The notes under the pieces: generated by a model
Seen by the model: only the letters and a program-made list of their open reading frames with translations
Databases searched by the model: none
Told to the model about the DNA's origin: nothing
Source: Candidatus Dadabacteria bacterium RIFCSPHIGHO2_12_FULL_53_21
GTDB lineage: Bacteria; Desulfobacterota_D; UBA1144; Nemesobacterales; UBA2774
DNA length: 6,207 nt
Assembly (NCBI GenBank): GCA_001775255.1
Contig: MFCJ01000003.1
Coordinates: forward strand, 10,512 to 16,718
Reading direction: 5' to 3'
In this document: positions 5,788 to 6,207 of the stretch, piece after piece
Layout of the letters: each line of letters begins with the position of its first letter
Position numbering within the stretch: position 1 is the first letter of the stretch
Translations under genes and position numbers: made by a program

Positions 5788-5824
5788 CTAATCTCCCCAG
5801 GATTTTACGTAACCCCCTAATCTC
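5788..5824 (+). repeat. Direct 8-mer repeat upstream of the sigma-54 promoter
   Basis: CTAATCTC occurs at 5788-5795 and 5817-5824, 29 bases apart, at roughly -88 and -59 from the predicted amt start. It might be an activator or accessory-factor site. It does not match the NtrC consensus, and chance is quite possible. Confidence 0.2.
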
Positions 5825-5849
5825 ATTGAAAGATAATCGAATTTCTTGT

Positions 5850-5865
5850 TGGTATGCTGTTTGCA
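5850..5865 (+). promoter_or_regulatory. Sigma-54 (RpoN) -24/-12 promoter of amt
   Basis: TGGTATGCTGTTTGCA matches the consensus TGGCACG-N4-TTGCA at ten of twelve specified positions. It has the invariant GG (5851-5852) and GC (5863-5864) exactly ten bases apart. Transcription would start near 5876, leaving a leader of about 154 bases. Sigma-54 control by NtrC under nitrogen limitation is well known for ammonium transporter genes, so context and motif agree. No clear NtrC enhancer was recognised upstream. Confidence 0.75.
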
Positions 5866-6029
5866 TTTACGTATATGAGATTGTATGGATGGGAAAGATG
5901 TAAATCCCGAGAATATGGGGGATTGAATTAAAGGGGGGGGTTAAGGCGGGCTGTTTCGAACAATAACTGATTCTCGGCGCTGTACGGTTTCAATTAAATG
6001 CTTCATTGCTGCACAAAGGAGGATTTAAA

Positions 6030-6207
6030 ATGAGAAAGGTAGGTTTGAAGTTCAATTGGAAAGTTTCGCTGTTGTCCATCTTTTCGTTTATGTTGTTTTT
6101 ATCTCTGCCTGACATGTCCCTCGCCCAGGAAGGGCCCGCGATCGACACGGGGGACACGGCCTGGATGCTTACGTCCTCGCTTCTTGTCCTGATGATGACA
6201 ATTCCCG
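6030..6207 (+). CDS. amt: Amt-family ammonium transporter (N-terminal part)
   Basis: The first 59 codons of a gene that runs off the right edge. AAAGGAGG at 6015-6022, seven bases before the ATG, fixes the start. Residues 1-32 form a signal peptide: basic MRKVGLKFNWK, a hydrophobic stretch SLLSIFSFMLFLSLP, and a likely cut after SLA (Ala32). This agrees with the cleaved signal peptide known in E. coli AmtB. The mature start contains IDTGDTAWMLTSSLLVLMMTIPG, the signature of the first transmembrane helix of Amt proteins. The product should be a trimeric inner-membrane channel for ammonium. A PII gene (glnB/glnK) often sits beside amt; none lies upstream here, and downstream is out of view. A sigma-54 promoter precedes the gene. 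Confidence 0.92.
   Translation, partial: MRKVGLKFNWKVSLLSIFSFMLFLSLPDMSLAQEGPAIDTGDTAWMLTSSLLVLMMTIP

Larger units (their letters stand above)
5348..6029. other. Long intergenic region without a convincing gene
   Basis: About 680 bases between the YhdH/AcuI-type gene and amt. No open frame here has a good start, ribosome-binding site and recognisable product. I see no tRNA or familiar riboswitch. It holds two unrelated perfect tandem duplications, two GC-rich hairpins, a pair of direct 8-mers and the sigma-54 promoter of amt. The promoter-to-ATG leader (about 5876-6029) contains a run of eight G (5933-5940). The remaining stretches look like ordinary spacer DNA. Confidence 0.7.

Overview
The window comes from a bacterial chromosome and is fairly GC-rich in its genes, with AT-rich gaps between them. 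The exported ammonium transporter, the exported sugar dehydrogenase, a sigma-54-type promoter and a cyclic-di-GMP class I (GEMM-I) riboswitch together suggest a Gram-negative, deltaproteobacteria-like lineage. That placement is inferred from gene content, not from a phylogenetic marker.

Layout: (1) 1-166, minus strand: the N-terminal 55 codons of tsaD (tRNA t6A modification), running off the left edge. (2) 302-2203, plus: a complete thiC (pyrimidine branch of thiamine synthesis), divergent from tsaD, with a sigma-70-like promoter in the 135-base gap and no recognisable TPP riboswitch. (3) 2365-3987, minus: an exported six-bladed-propeller, PQQ-type sugar dehydrogenase-like protein with a Pro/Thr linker and an extra C-terminal beta-rich domain. 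It converges on thiC and ends inside its own small intrinsic-terminator-like hairpin. (4) 3988-4342: a divergent control region. On the minus strand it holds a promoter, a palindrome at the predicted start of transcription, a c-di-GMP-I riboswitch aptamer and a candidate terminator that competes with aptamer helix P1. On the plus strand it holds a promoter for the next gene. (5) 4349-5347, plus: a YhdH/AcuI-type NADPH-dependent quinone oxidoreductase / acryloyl-CoA reductase. (6) 5348-6029: about 680 bases with no convincing gene, carrying two different perfect two-copy tandem repeats, hairpins and a strong sigma-54 (-24/-12) promoter. (7) 6030-6207, plus: the start of an amt ammonium transporter with signal peptide, running off the right edge.

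The genes do not form one operon; each appears to have its own transcription unit. The most notable element is the riboswitch on the minus strand at 4060-4161. It keeps the GGCAAACC, GGACGCAAA and GGTTACC blocks, a GAAA tetraloop, and a near-canonical 11-nt tetraloop receptor. Its geometry suggests a c-di-GMP ON switch for the secreted dehydrogenase. The second regulatory story is nitrogen control of amt through sigma-54.
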